NCBI GenBank assembly: GCA_024276355.1
Contig: JAJRXJ010000286.1
Coordinates: forward strand, 1-41,915
Direction of reading: 5' to 3'
DNA from: Actinomycetes bacterium
GTDB lineage: Bacteria > Actinomycetota > Acidimicrobiia > Acidimicrobiales > Aldehydirespiratoraceae
Length of the DNA: 41,915 nt
Of the stretch, positions 41,764 to 41,915 are shown piece after piece. The translations under genes were made by a program, and so were the position numbers. Position 1 is the first letter of the stretch; each line of letters begins with the position of its first letter. The notes under the pieces are model-generated. The model was given only the letters and a program-made list of their open reading frames with translations. It searched no databases and was not told the DNA's origin.

Positions 41764-41769
41764 TATCTT
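41764..41769 (+). promoter_or_regulatory. -10 element for the secreted protein gene
   Basis: TATCTT; the -35 position (41741-41746, ACAGTC) is poor, consistent with activator dependence. It leaves a leader of about 45 nt with AGGAAGG before the ATG. Confidence 0.4.
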
Positions 41770-41820
41770 CTCTCCCACGCACGGCGGCCGATCGACACTC
41801 CGGTCGCGAGGAAGGGAACA

Positions 41821-41915
41821 ATGAAGAAGAAGCTCCTCTTGGGACTGCCGCTGGCGGTGATGATGGCGATGCTCCTGGCCTCACCGGCGAGCGCACAGGA
41901 CGCCGACCCGACCCA
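41821..41915 (+). CDS. Secreted protein, N-terminal fragment (cut by window end)
   Basis: Only 31 complete codons are present. The product starts MKKKLLLGLPLAVMMAM and continues LLASPASAQDADPT: a basic n-region, a hydrophobic core and an ASA/QD signal-peptidase I site after about residue 25. AGGAAGG lies 6 nt before the ATG. The mature protein and its function are outside the window. Its promoter region carries the triple 9-bp repeats. Confidence 0.75.
   Translation, partial: MKKKLLLGLPLAVMMAMLLASPASAQDADPT

Overview
The window is a GC-rich actinobacterial chromosome segment, complete except for one gene cut at each end. The strongest taxonomic signal is the cluster tRNA-Leu(CAG) / fhaA-fhaB-pstP-rodA(ftsW)-pbpA-pknB / convergent trpG. 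As I recall it, this matches the gene order near the origin in Mycobacterium, but pknA is missing here. An acyl-CoA carboxylase beta/epsilon pair, an EtfD-type Fe-S reductase, a coiled-coil DivIVA-like protein and many leaderless promoters also fit Actinobacteria. Gene content leans towards a non-mycolate lineage such as Acidimicrobiia, but that is inference only.

Layout. 1-8.7 kb holds housekeeping and metabolic genes: the accD tail plus accE, pheA, an MFS transporter overlapping a CLC chloride transporter, a fatty-acid desaturase, an ETHE1/glyoxalase-II-like hydrolase, a stand-alone TrpB2 and small unknowns. 8.7-12.8 kb holds a GGCT-fold protein and a two-gene unit joining a coiled-coil protein to a GGDEF-EAL c-di-GMP enzyme. 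12.9-22.5 kb is a probable cell-surface glycan region. It contains an acyltransferase-3/glycosyltransferase-C fusion, a DUF2304 membrane protein, and a four-gene minus-strand operon (two GT-C glycosyltransferases, a NodB-type deacetylase and a methyltransferase) with 4-nt stop/start overlaps throughout. A UlaG-like metallo-hydrolase and a GNAT-like protein follow. 22.5-24.4 kb carries an alkylsulfatase-like hydrolase and a small membrane protein.

24.5-32.8 kb is the Ser/Thr-kinase cell-wall cluster. FHA adaptors, the PP2C phosphatase, the SEDS polymerase, the class B PBP and the PASTA kinase together couple wall synthesis to phospho-signalling at the growth site. The terminator at the pknB/trpG junction contains both stop codons. 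32.9-38.5 kb holds etfD, an ABC exporter pair and an L-2-amino-thiazoline-4-carboxylate hydrolase-family gene. 38.6-41.0 kb holds a Kup potassium transporter and a pentapeptide-repeat protein. 41.1-41.9 kb holds an orphan OmpR-type winged-helix regulator and the start of a secreted protein. Each of these last two has direct repeats upstream that look like OmpR-family operators.

No IS elements, phage genes, CRISPR arrays or rRNA genes are visible. No stretch above 300 bases lacks a gene. The largest gaps (41021-41201, 24594-24768, 41688-41820, 35429-35560) hold promoters and operators. Many genes start 6-10 nt after a TAGNNT/TANNNT -10 element with no Shine-Dalgarno, which was used to choose start codons.
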